DNA from: a virus
Strand: one strand, 5' to 3'
Length of the DNA: 28,812 nt
IMG/VR virus record: IMGVR_UViG_3300022868_000444
Coordinates: 1 to 28,812 of that record
Under the pieces are notes generated by a model. The model was not told the origin of the DNA and searched no databases. It saw only the letters and a program-made list of their open reading frames with translations. Below, in pieces: positions 22,372 to 28,812 of the stretch. The first letter of the stretch is position 1. Every line of letters starts with the position of its first letter. A program made the translations under genes and the position numbers.

Positions 22372-22832
22372 CCTTTAGTGATGCGCATATCGCCACACCA
22401 GACACACAGAAATGGCTATTCGCCAAGTCGTTAGACTATGCGCCATGCTTGCGCTTTATCGAAATGATGCTCGCGGACCCGCCCGACCGATTGCTCTGCG
22501 TAGGCGACTTTTGCGAAGAGTGGTGGGACACAGGCACGCCATGGCGAGAGATAGTACCAGAGTTCGAGAGCTTGGGTTTTGAGCGCTTGCAGGGCAATCA
22601 TGAGCAGTGCGGCTACCCGCTGGCTGTCGAGATTGACGGCGTGCGCTACGAGCATGGGCGTTGCAAGCCAGACACCATCGAAACCGTGCGCCGTGCGTAT
22701 GCTGGCAAGCGCGTAGTACACGGGCACACGCACGAGCCACAAGAGCCGTGGCCTATGGACTTGGGGAGCCTGACACTGACTGGCACCTATGGCGAGATTA
22801 TCGACGGTGCGGCGCATTTGAGGAGGATATAA
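22359..22832 (+). CDS. Calcineurin-like metallophosphoesterase
   Basis: A 157-residue phosphoesterase with all signature blocks of the two-metal family: D8-x-H10 (FSDAHI), GD (49-50, VGDFCE), GNHE (79-82) and HGHTH (121-125). It is close to the minimal size for the fold. It probably hydrolyses a small phosphate ester or diester; possible roles are removing a phosphate or nucleotide product from the island pathway or acting on host signalling nucleotides. It is the last island gene, three bases before the first connector gene. Confidence 0.88.
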   Translation: MRVIAFSDAHIATPDTQKWLFAKSLDYAPCLRFIEMMLADPPDRLLCVGDFCEEWWDTGTPWREIVPEFESLGFERLQGNHEQCGYPLAVEIDGVRYEHGRCKPDTIETVRRAYAGKRVVHGHTHEPQEPWPMDLGSLTLTGTYGEIIDGAAHLRRI

Positions 22833-22835
22833 CCT

Positions 22836-23396
22836 ATGGCACGTAGTGGCATGACGAATCTGATAACGCGCACGCGGCGCCTGATTAACGACACCGCCAG
22901 CGCGACATGGACAGACACGGAGCTACAAGACGTGCTCGACCTGCACAAGCTCCGCATCTGGCGTGAGCCGCTAGAACGCGAAAAGACGAATCTGACCGGC
23001 ACGACCTACGAGTACCGACTCTATTACTCGCGCCAAGAGAATCTGGAAGAGGTGGCGAGCGGCACGGCCTACTTCCACATCGAAGACAGCACCGGCGCGG
23101 CTAAAGGGTCGGCAGATTACACCATGGACTACATCCGTGGCATGCTGACCATGGACGCAGACCAAGGCGGAACCGCGCTCTATATGTCGGGCTGGACGTT
23201 CGACATCAATGCGGCGGCGGGCGACTGTTGGCGCGAGGTAGCCGGTGGCAAGGCGGGCAAGTACGACGTGAGTGCTGACGGCCACAGGATGAGCCGCTCG
23301 CAGTTGATGAAACAGGCAATAGACATGGCCAAGTATTATGACGGGAAGAGCAAGCCCGTTAGCGTGAGGCAGTGGACAAATGGCATTTCTAGGTAG
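22836..23396 (+). CDS. Head-tail connector (gp6-like adaptor)
   Basis: A 186-residue protein. The N-terminal helical part (MTNLITRTRRLINDTASATW, then TDTELQDVLDLHKL) is the typical start of portal-adaptor proteins that bind under the portal ring. The middle is unusually strand-rich (YEYRLYYSRQENLEEV and TAYFHIEDSTG), and the end is helical (LMKQAIDMAKYYDGKS). It follows GAGGATATAACCT and heads the connector module, which normally adjoins the capsid genes and here is separated from them by the island. It overlaps the next gene by 17 bases. Confidence 0.75.
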   Translation: MARSGMTNLITRTRRLINDTASATWTDTELQDVLDLHKLRIWREPLEREKTNLTGTTYEYRLYYSRQENLEEVASGTAYFHIEDSTGAAKGSADYTMDYIRGMLTMDADQGGTALYMSGWTFDINAAAGDCWREVAGGKAGKYDVSADGHRMSRSQLMKQAIDMAKYYDGKSKPVSVRQWTNGISR

Positions 23397-23754
23397 CGCA
23401 GAACTGGCAGACATCAGGGCCGACCTCGAAGACACGTTCCCAACCACTTGCACCATCAGCGCCAAGGAGAACGTAGCCAACGGCGTGGGCGGGTTTACGC
23501 CTACCTGGACAGCGCGTTCTACGGCCGTCGCTTGTCGTCTCGCGCCTGCGGGCGTGGGCTCTGGCGAGAGCGTGCTGGCCGAGCAGATACGTGCCGGACA
23601 GGTGTGGCACCTGAGCGTGGCCTGGGATCAGACGCTAGAAGCGACCGACCACGTGACAGTCGACGGCAACGAATACGAAGTCATGCAGATTAACCGTAAC
23701 GAGTCGGAGCTATTCTGCAAGAGAGCGCAGGTGACACGATGGCCGTCGTCGTAA
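23380..23754 (+). CDS. Head closure / head-tail joining protein
   Basis: A 124-residue, strand-rich protein resembling SPP1 gp16-type head-closure proteins. Visible marks are TCTISAKENVANGVGGFTPT, WTARSTAVACRLAP, a helix (ESVLAEQIRAGQVWHLSVAW) and the DHVTVDGNEYEVMQIN barrel hairpin characteristic of this group. It seals the filled capsid and receives the tail. It overlaps both neighbours, and the order adaptor-closure-neck fits. Confidence 0.8.
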   Translation: MAFLGSAELADIRADLEDTFPTTCTISAKENVANGVGGFTPTWTARSTAVACRLAPAGVGSGESVLAEQIRAGQVWHLSVAWDQTLEATDHVTVDGNEYEVMQINRNESELFCKRAQVTRWPSS

Positions 23755-24101
23755 AGTACGACAACACCAAACTGCGCAAGATGCTTGCCACGCTTAAGGG
23801 TAAGCCCGTGCGCATACTGCACGACGGCACCGACTACGGCGTGTTTCAAGAGCTCGGCAGCGCTACTCGATCGGTTCCGCTCAAGCCCTTCATCGGGCCA
23901 GCTATCGAGAACGCGCGCCCGGCTTACGAAAAGGGCTGGCCGCAGGTCATTGAGCAGTCACTTATGACGCCAGACGACTTTATTGAAAAGCTCGCGCGCG
24001 ATGCCGAGGGTGTGGCAAAAGACAAAGTGCCCGTCGATACCGGCAATCTCAAGAACAGCATCGCAGTGAGTAAACCAGAGGAGTACGGCAGCCATGCCTA
24101 A
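23739..24101 (+). CDS. HK97 gp10-like tail completion / neck protein
   Basis: A 120-residue protein. The motif FQELGSATRSVPLKPFIGPA (about residues 41-60) and the late KVPVDTGNLKNSI are both classic for the HK97 gp10-like family of neck and tail-completion proteins. It is slightly shorter than usual and ends in an overlap with the next gene. It probably joins head completion and tail terminator proteins. Confidence 0.85.
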   Translation: MAVVVKYDNTKLRKMLATLKGKPVRILHDGTDYGVFQELGSATRSVPLKPFIGPAIENARPAYEKGWPQVIEQSLMTPDDFIEKLARDAEGVAKDKVPVDTGNLKNSIAVSKPEEYGSHA

Positions 24102-24519
24102 TCTCTATACAGCTTTGGGATCTGCGCTGTACTCGCATCTCGCAGCGGGCACAGCGTTGACAACCGCCTTGGGCGGCACGGCAATCTACAACCGGCTCGC
24201 ACCGGATGACGCTAGCTTGCCGTACGTGGTGTTTTTTCCGTCGTCAGACCGTGACGAGAATACATCACCACGCCGTGCACAAGACTGGATTTATACGGTC
24301 AAGGCCGTGGCGGTGGACACAAGCGGGGTTAGTGGGCAGCTTCTCGCGGAGCAGCTTGCCGACCACATTGACGCTCTCATACACGAGCAAGAAATCACCA
24401 TCACGGACTGGGGCAACTACTGGTCGGCTCGCACGACTGGCATAGAGTACACAGAACCCGGCGCAGGCGCCATGTATTGGCATTGTGGCGGGCAGTATCG
24501 AGTACGTATCGCAGAATGA
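24094..24519 (+). CDS. Tail terminator protein (DUF3168-like)
   Basis: A 141-residue protein: an N-terminal helix (NLYTALGSALYSHLAAGTAL), then IYNRLAPDDASLPYVVFFPS, a typical line in minor tail/terminator proteins, then a helix (GQLLAEQLADHIDALIH) and closing strands (YWHCGGQYRVRI). Terminators cap the tail tube at the head-proximal end. The position immediately before the tail tube gene supports the call. Confidence 0.8.
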   Translation: MPNLYTALGSALYSHLAAGTALTTALGGTAIYNRLAPDDASLPYVVFFPSSDRDENTSPRRAQDWIYTVKAVAVDTSGVSGQLLAEQLADHIDALIHEQEITITDWGNYWSARTTGIEYTEPGAGAMYWHCGGQYRVRIAE

Positions 24520-24531
24520 GGTAAACTAATC

Positions 24532-24939
24532 ATGGCAAACACCGGAAGAATCGCCGGTAAAGACGTATATGTGACTTTCGCCGGGACTGACCTCTCGCCG
24601 GACTTCACAAGCGTCTCAGTAAACAACGAAGGCGAGTTGGTCGACGTGACCGCTGGCTCCGACACGTATCACTACTTTGTGAGCCTGGCGCGAGTGAACG
24701 GCACCGTAGACTACGAGTGCTTCTACAATGGTGGCACCACGACCGAGTGGGAGGCGATTGCGCCGAACACCGCCGGCACGCTCATCATCGCACCCAAGGG
24801 CACCGCAGCCGGGAATCCTTGCTGGACTTGCACGCGAGCGTTGGTTCAGAATCAGAATATCGACTTCCCGTTTGACGACGGGGTCAAGGTAACGGCAGCG
24901 TTCCAGCTTTCCGCTACGTTGGCGGAAACAGTCTACTAA
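24532..24939 (+). CDS. Major tail tube protein
   Basis: A 135-residue protein. It begins with GRIAGKDVYVTFAGTDLS and continues SVSVNNEGELVDVTAGSD, standard for siphovirus tail tube subunits. A beta-sandwich pattern follows, with VNGTVDYECFYNGG, TLIIAPKGTAAG and FDDGVKVTAAFQLSATL. It polymerises around the tape measure. A strong hairpin right after the stop (24947-24968) may reduce transcription or stabilise the tail tube mRNA. Confidence 0.85.
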   Translation: MANTGRIAGKDVYVTFAGTDLSPDFTSVSVNNEGELVDVTAGSDTYHYFVSLARVNGTVDYECFYNGGTTTEWEAIAPNTAGTLIIAPKGTAAGNPCWTCTRALVQNQNIDFPFDDGVKVTAAFQLSATLAETVY

Positions 24940-24946
24940 TTGACAC

Positions 24947-24968
24947 GGGGCGGGGCAAAACCCGCCCC
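24947..24968 (+). terminator. GC-rich hairpin after the tail tube gene
   Basis: A perfect 8-bp stem, GGGGCGGG with CCCGCCCC, closes a GCAAAA loop. There is no T-tract, so complete termination is unlikely. It more likely attenuates transcription or blocks 3' exonucleases, separating the abundant tail tube from the sparse chaperone. The following CCCTAGGGGG holds the chaperone SD within a short palindrome. Confidence 0.5.
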
Positions 24969-24990
24969 CACTCCCTAGGGGGTAATTGAC

Positions 24991-25275
24991 ATGGAAAAGA
25001 TGGTAAACGGTACGCGAGTGGTCATCAAAGACAAGATTCCCGCCAAGGCGAACTGGGATCTGATGAGCAAGCTCCAGGCTATCGGCAGCGACATCGGGGC
25101 GGCCAGCTTTGACGACATGGCGCTCATTATCGGACGTATGGTCGAGACGTGGGATTTTGCAGGCAAGCCGCAAGACCCCGAAGCCGTGGGTGAGCTGGAC
25201 CTGTTTAGGGAGCTGATGCCCTTGGTGCAGGCCGCCACAGAGGCCATCACCGGCGGCGAAGACTCAAAAAACTGA
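24991..25275 (+). CDS. Tail assembly chaperone (lambda G-like)
   Basis: A 94-residue protein between the tail tube and tape measure genes, the invariable site of tail chaperones. It is mostly helical (ANWDLMSKLQAIGSDIG, LIIGRMVETWDFAG, LDLFRELMPLVQAATEAITG). It ends SKN-stop directly after the slippery heptamer, so a fraction of ribosomes should extend it into the next frame to make a GT-like fusion. The chaperone coats the tape measure protein during tail assembly. The SD is AGGGGG. Confidence 0.85.
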   Translation: MEKMVNGTRVVIKDKIPAKANWDLMSKLQAIGSDIGAASFDDMALIIGRMVETWDFAGKPQDPEAVGELDLFRELMPLVQAATEAITGGEDSKN

Positions 25276-25308
25276 CTACCGCCGTGTTCGTGGCAGAGCG
25301 CTACGGCG
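25266..25308 (+). promoter_or_regulatory. Programmed -1 ribosomal frameshift site
   Basis: The canonical heptamer A AAA AAC (25266-25272) is in phase with the upstream frame (TCA AAA AAC TGA), so slippage occurs one codon before the stop. Seven bases downstream, CGCCGT (25280-25285) pairs perfectly with ACGGCG (25303-25308). Heptamer, spacing and stem all match the known stimulatory arrangement of phage tail chaperone genes. Confidence 0.88.
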
Positions 25309-25451
25309 CCTCCATGCCATGGGCAGGCGAGCGTTGGGTGATACAAGAAATCACGGGCTGGACGTTGGAGTACATCGACAACCTAGACATGGCAGACATA
25401 CTAGAGCTACACGCGGTGAAGCGGGGGCAATCCGTGGCAAGGGAAAGATAA
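25272..25451 (+). CDS. Tail chaperone T segment, made by -1 frameshift
   Basis: It has no start codon of its own at the right place. After slippage, reading continues CTG ACT ACC... to TAA 25451, adding 59 residues (LTTAVFVAERYGASMPWAGE, then WVIQEITGWTLEYIDNLDMA). This is the lambda T-like domain fused to the G-like protein as join(24991..25272, 25272..25451). The fusion recruits the tail tube protein to the tape measure complex. The next gene starts three bases after it. Confidence 0.85.
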   Translation: MTTAVFVAERYGASMPWAGERWVIQEITGWTLEYIDNLDMADILELHAVKRGQSVARER

Positions 25452-25454
25452 CCT

Positions 25455-28400
25455 ATGGCGACACAAGTCTCCTCCCTCTTTGCAACCATTGGCGCAAACC
25501 TGAATCCTCTCAACAAGGGTTTGGCTTATGCTGATTCTAAAGTAAAGAGCTTTGGTAGAAAATTCACCGATATGAGCAAGCTCACGATGGGCGTTACGGC
25601 GCCCATCGTAGGTATCGGTGCCGCCGCTATAAAAAGCGCGATCAATGTTGAAAGCGCTTTTGCTGGCGTCATCAAAACGACTGACGGCCTAACAGACGAA
25701 TACGGCAAGCTAAACGATGTGGGCCGGGATCTGAAGCAGGGATTTCAGGACTTGAGCTTGTCTATCCCTGTAGATGTTTCCGAGCTTATGGGCATTGGCG
25801 AGCTAGGCGGCCAGTTAGGCATAACGCGTGATAACCTGCTAGAGTTTACCGAGAGCATGGCGGCCATGGGGGTGTCAACCAATCTGTCAGGCGAAGAGGC
25901 AGCGAGCGCATTTTCTCAAATTGCAAATGTCATGGGCACGCCTCAATCTGATATTGCGAATATGGGTTCTAGCGTTGTGGATCTGGGCAACAACTTTGCC
26001 ACAACGGAGCGCGATATTGTTGGGTTTGCCTCGCGCATCGCGGGCGTAGGCAAGATCGCGGGCCTAACAGAATCCGACGTGTTTGGTATTTCAGCGGCAT
26101 TTAGCTCTGTAGGTATCCAATCTGAAGCTGGCGGCACCGCTGTGCAAAAAGTGCTGTTGGCTATGAACAAATCCGTCACTATGGGAGACGACAAGCTAGC
26201 GACATTTGCCAAGACAGCAGGCATGACGGCTGAACAGTTCCAGAAAGCATTTGAGGTAGACGCGGGCGGCGCCTTCGCGGATTTCGTGACAGGGCTAGGC
26301 GTCGCGGGCGATGATGCCATGGGGATTCTCGATACTCTGGAGCTAGGCGATCAGCGGCTAATCCGGGCTTTCCTTTCGCTAGCCGGCGCTGGTGATCTCG
26401 TAAACGAAGCCATTGGGCGGTCGGGTGCGGCCTGGGAAGAAAACGCAGCGCTTACCAAAGAGGCGGAGCAAAGATACGCAACGACCGCATCAAAGCTCCT
26501 GCTAATGAAAAACGCGATTACAAGCGTGGGCGCTAGTTTTGGCGATTTGCTTTTGCCATTCCTACAGCAATTTCTAGGCTTGATTAAGCCAGCTATCGCC
26601 TTTGTGCAGAACATGACTGAAGATCAAAAAAAGATGGCGCTTAAAATCGCAGCTGTAGCAGCAGCCGCAGGGCCAGTTTTGACCATTCTGGGCGCATTGG
26701 GCACGGTTATCGGACTGATCGCGTCTCCTATCGGGCTAGTCGTTGCGGCCATCGTAGCGCTGGGCGCCATGTTCGTGAAGGCGAACGGTGGCATAGGCCC
26801 TGCTATCAAAAAGCTAAAAGAGATTGGCATGGCAATCGGTTCGCTGTTCAAAATGCTCACCGGGCAGGGCGACTATGGCGATCTGCTGAACATATCCGAA
26901 ATATTGCAAGACTTGGGGATTGCCTCTGACAAGGCAGAGAGCATTCTGCGCTTTTTCCAGAATCTTGGCGGCACTATTGGCAAGGCTATCGAGCGTGTCA
27001 AGGCTGCATTTAAGGAAGGTGGCTTGGGCGGCGCGCTACAGGCCGCCTTTGGGGAACTGGGTAATATCAAAGTAGCTCTTGGGCCGCTTAGCGAACTCAT
27101 CAAGGCAAAGCTGCTCGGAGTATGGGATAACATTCAAGAGCAGGTGCCCATATGGAAAGAGAAGTTACGAACGGCACTTGGAGCCGCCATCGGTACCGCA
27201 TGGGATAAGCTCAAGGAGAAGGCGCCTATATGGAGCGCGAAGCTCAAGGCTGCCATTGGTACCGCATGGGAGAAGATTCAAGAGCAGGTGCCCATATGGA
27301 AAGAGAAACTACAGGGGGCTTTGGATAAAGCTACTGAGGCTTGGGACGCTCTCAAGGAAAAGGCGCCAGAATGGGGGGAAAAGCTCAAGGCTGCTATAGG
27401 TACGGCTTGGGCAGCCATCCAGGAGAAGGCGCCAGAATGGAAAGAGAAACTACAGGCAGCGCTCGACACGGCTAGTGAGGCTTGGGACGCTCTCAAGGAA
27501 AAGGCGCCAGAATGGGGGGAAAAGCTCAAGGCTGCCATCGCCCCAGTATGGGATAAGCTGCAAGAACAGGCGCCCCTATGGGGCGAAAAGCTGGGCGCGG
27601 CCGTGAACTCTGGCGTGGGCTGGTTCAGCGCTAATCTTGGGCCACAGTCGCACAAGCTTGGCGCTAGTCTGCAACTGTTATGGCAAAAAGGCGCGGCCAA
27701 GTTCAGCGAAAACGGCACCGCCATGGGCACCAGCTACGGCATTATACTGGGCAAGGTGGTACGCGGCGCTATCACTGCATTGGCGGGGATGATAGTCGCC
27801 ATAGGCACGGCTCTATACAACGTGATCAAGGGCATGTGGAGCGTGGCTACCGACGACGGCGGCAGAGCGGACTTTGAGAAGGGCTTGCTCGACTTTATCG
27901 TTGGCGTGCTTGATGGGTTTATCATCGGGATTACGGGCAACGACAAATGGGCAACCGATCTAACCGCCTGGTTCAAAACCATGGCTGACGACGCAGTGAC
28001 AGGGATTGAAGAGAAAGTTGATGATTTAATTACCGCTGGTGGGGCTATGGTTCAGGGTCTTATTGATGGCGTAAAAGCCAAGGCGCAAGAGTTAGCCGAT
28101 TCGGTGCTAGGCACGGTCGAGAACGCATGGCAAGCCGCCAAAGGCTTCTTGGGCATTAGCTCTCCGTCTAAGCTGTTCGCAGAGATCGGCATCAATACGA
28201 TGCGCGGTTTGGCGGAAGGGCTCAAGAACGGCGAGCCGGAAGTGCTCAACAGTGTGGCGGACCTAGTATCTAACATCGCGGACGCTTTTAGCTCGATGGG
28301 CGACGCCATCGGTGGCATGGGCGGCGACGACGTGTTTGCCGAGGGCGGGTTCGAGGACGCCGTCACGCTCATGTTCACACGCATGGAATACGTGACCGTC

Positions 28401-28812
28401 AAGGCTATGGACTGGCTCAAGCGCATCACGGGCGACTGGAAGAAAGCACTCGAAGAGGCGGCACCACTGGCGGCACTGATCAAGAAGGTGCTGAGTCTGC
28501 TGGGCGTTGACCTATCTATGGATATAGCAGAGGACGTACTTGACGATACATGGGGCAATCGGGTAGTAAACTACTTCCGGGCGTTAGAGATTATAGGCGC
28601 AAGCGCTATGGATTGGCTGAGCAAGATTAAGCCCGCATGGGCTACTATGCTCGCCACTGCGGCACCACTGGCGGCACTGATCAAAAAGGTGCTGAGTCTG
28701 CTGGGCGTTGACCTATCTATGGATATAGCAGAGGACGTACTTGACGATACATGGGGCAATCGGGTAGTAAACTACTTCCGGGCGTTAGAGATTATAGGCG
28801 CAAGCGCTATGG
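25455..28812 (+). CDS. Tape measure protein, truncated at window edge
   Basis: Open from ATG 25455 to the right edge, with 1119 residues visible. The N-terminal 300 or so match TP901-type tape measure proteins (GIGELGGQLGITRDNLLEFT, SAFSQIANVMG, and the LELGDQRLIRAFLSLAG region). Hydrophobic segments lie at about 392-440 and 768-793, expected to contact the host membrane at ejection. A tryptophan repeat array spans 556-719. SPSKLFAEIGINTMRGLAEG (about 900) is a common tape measure motif. A 67-residue tandem repeat begins at 984. The first part has lower GC and different codon choice from the neighbouring tail genes. It sets tail length. Confidence 0.93.
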   Translation, partial: MATQVSSLFATIGANLNPLNKGLAYADSKVKSFGRKFTDMSKLTMGVTAPIVGIGAAAIKSAINVESAFAGVIKTTDGLTDEYGKLNDVGRDLKQGFQDLSLSIPVDVSELMGIGELGGQLGITRDNLLEFTESMAAMGVSTNLSGEEAASAFSQIANVMGTPQSDIANMGSSVVDLGNNFATTERDIVGFASRIAGVGKIAGLTESDVFGISAAFSSVGIQSEAGGTAVQKVLLAMNKSVTMGDDKLATFAKTAGMTAEQFQKAFEVDAGGAFADFVTGLGVAGDDAMGILDTLELGDQRLIRAFLSLAGAGDLVNEAIGRSGAAWEENAALTKEAEQRYATTASKLLLMKNAITSVGASFGDLLLPFLQQFLGLIKPAIAFVQNMTEDQKKMALKIAAVAAAAGPVLTILGALGTVIGLIASPIGLVVAAIVALGAMFVKANGGIGPAIKKLKEIGMAIGSLFKMLTGQGDYGDLLNISEILQDLGIASDKAESILRFFQNLGGTIGKAIERVKAAFKEGGLGGALQAAFGELGNIKVALGPLSELIKAKLLGVWDNIQEQVPIWKEKLRTALGAAIGTAWDKLKEKAPIWSAKLKAAIGTAWEKIQEQVPIWKEKLQGALDKATEAWDALKEKAPEWGEKLKAAIGTAWAAIQEKAPEWKEKLQAALDTASEAWDALKEKAPEWGEKLKAAIAPVWDKLQEQAPLWGEKLGAAVNSGVGWFSANLGPQSHKLGASLQLLWQKGAAKFSENGTAMGTSYGIILGKVVRGAITALAGMIVAIGTALYNVIKGMWSVATDDGGRADFEKGLLDFIVGVLDGFIIGITGNDKWATDLTAWFKTMADDAVTGIEEKVDDLITAGGAMVQGLIDGVKAKAQELADSVLGTVENAWQAAKGFLGISSPSKLFAEIGINTMRGLAEGLKNGEPEVLNSVADLVSNIADAFSSMGDAIGGMGGDDVFAEGGFEDAVTLMFTRMEYVTVKAMDWLKRITGDWKKALEEAAPLAALIKKVLSLLGVDLSMDIAEDVLDDTWGNRVVNYFRALEIIGASAMDWLSKIKPAWATMLATAAPLAALIKKVLSLLGVDLSMDIAEDVLDDTWGNRVVNYFRALEIIGASAM
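27120..27611 (+). repeat. Seven 22-26-residue repeats inside the tape measure gene
   Basis: Each unit follows (A/V)W-x2-(I/L)-(Q/K)-E-(K/Q)-(A/V)-P-x-W-x2-KL-x2-A(I/L), for example AWDALKEKAPEWGEKLKAAI. Units alternate between about 22 and 25 residues, and alternate units are closest at DNA level (27349 and 27484 regions), indicating duplication of a two-unit block. Two Trp per unit, about 11 residues apart, suit the long helical tape measure. Confidence 0.85.
28404..28812 (+). repeat. 201-bp tandem repeat at the right edge
   Basis: Units start at 28404, 28605 and 28806 (GCT ATG GA/G-). The stretches 28458-28611 and 28659-28812 are 154 bases long and identical except for one A/G difference. 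The first 54 bases of each unit differ strongly. Each unit encodes 67 residues beginning AMDWL and containing AAPLAALIKKVLSLLGVDLS. The array continues past the window. Confidence 0.92.

Noticed and set aside
11177-22835. Transposon-like terminal repeats bounding the cargo island
   Set aside because: I compared the two ends by eye and found no inverted or direct repeat, and no transposase is encoded.
28052-28558. Minus-strand open frame, repeated again at 28571-28759
   Set aside because: It is antisense to the tape measure gene, and its repetition only reflects the tandem repeat.
1-28812. CRISPR array, tRNA genes, integrase or attachment sites
   Set aside because: No regularly spaced short repeats, no cloverleaf with anticodon arm, and no recombinase motif were seen. 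The only repeats are the tape measure arrays and the 11.2-kb hairpin pair.

Overview
The window is a segment of a tailed double-stranded DNA phage genome, or of a prophage, with siphovirus-type morphogenesis genes. It shows the usual head-to-tail order: small and large terminase, SPP1-type portal, SPP1 gp7-type minor head protein, scaffold, major capsid protein, head-tail connectors, tail terminator, tail tube, frameshifted tail assembly chaperones, and a tape measure gene that runs off the right edge. Nearly everything lies on the + strand in tightly overlapping, translationally coupled genes. No host gene is visible, so the host cannot be named. The DNA is moderately GC-rich, start sites often carry G-rich Shine-Dalgarno (SD) sequences, and TGA ends many genes, so the code is standard.

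Region 1 (1-4150) is the right end of a regulatory or accessory module. It holds a truncated gene, a sigma-region-4-like HTH protein, a zinc-finger protein and an unknown Gly/Ser-rich protein. These converge on a minus-strand two-gene cassette (ribbon-helix-helix protein plus zinc-finger protein) with a near-perfect sigma-70 promoter overlapped by a palindromic operator. A ParB-like protein overlaps a radical SAM enzyme just before the terminases.

Region 2 (4116-11191) is packaging and head: TerS, TerL, portal, a zinc ribbon, the minor head protein, three small unknown ORFs, a structured hairpin or terminator, scaffold, major capsid protein and a possible decoration protein.

Region 3 (about 11.2-22.8 kb) is the unusual part. 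A cargo island of roughly 11.6 kb sits between the capsid genes and the head-tail connector genes. It encodes four glycosyltransferase-like proteins, a B12-binding-type radical SAM enzyme, a short NAD-dependent epimerase/dehydratase-like protein, a DNA methyltransferase, two small-molecule or glycan-type methyltransferases (one FkbM), a SPASM-like radical SAM enzyme, a metallophosphoesterase and one unknown small protein. It starts after an imperfect duplicated RNA-hairpin element. A minus-strand HNH endonuclease inside it has replaced the middle of a second DNA methyltransferase gene, of which 5' and 3' scraps remain. One glycosyltransferase gene carries an in-frame UGA ten codons after its best start. 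The gene content suggests synthesis and modification of a glycan or other decorated product made together with the virion, possibly for virion surface modification. That role is inferred.

Region 4 (22836-28812) is the connector and tail module. It has a textbook -1 frameshift site (A AAA AAC plus downstream hairpin) between the two tail chaperone reading frames. The tape measure protein has two internal repeat arrays, the second of which is cut by the end of the window.
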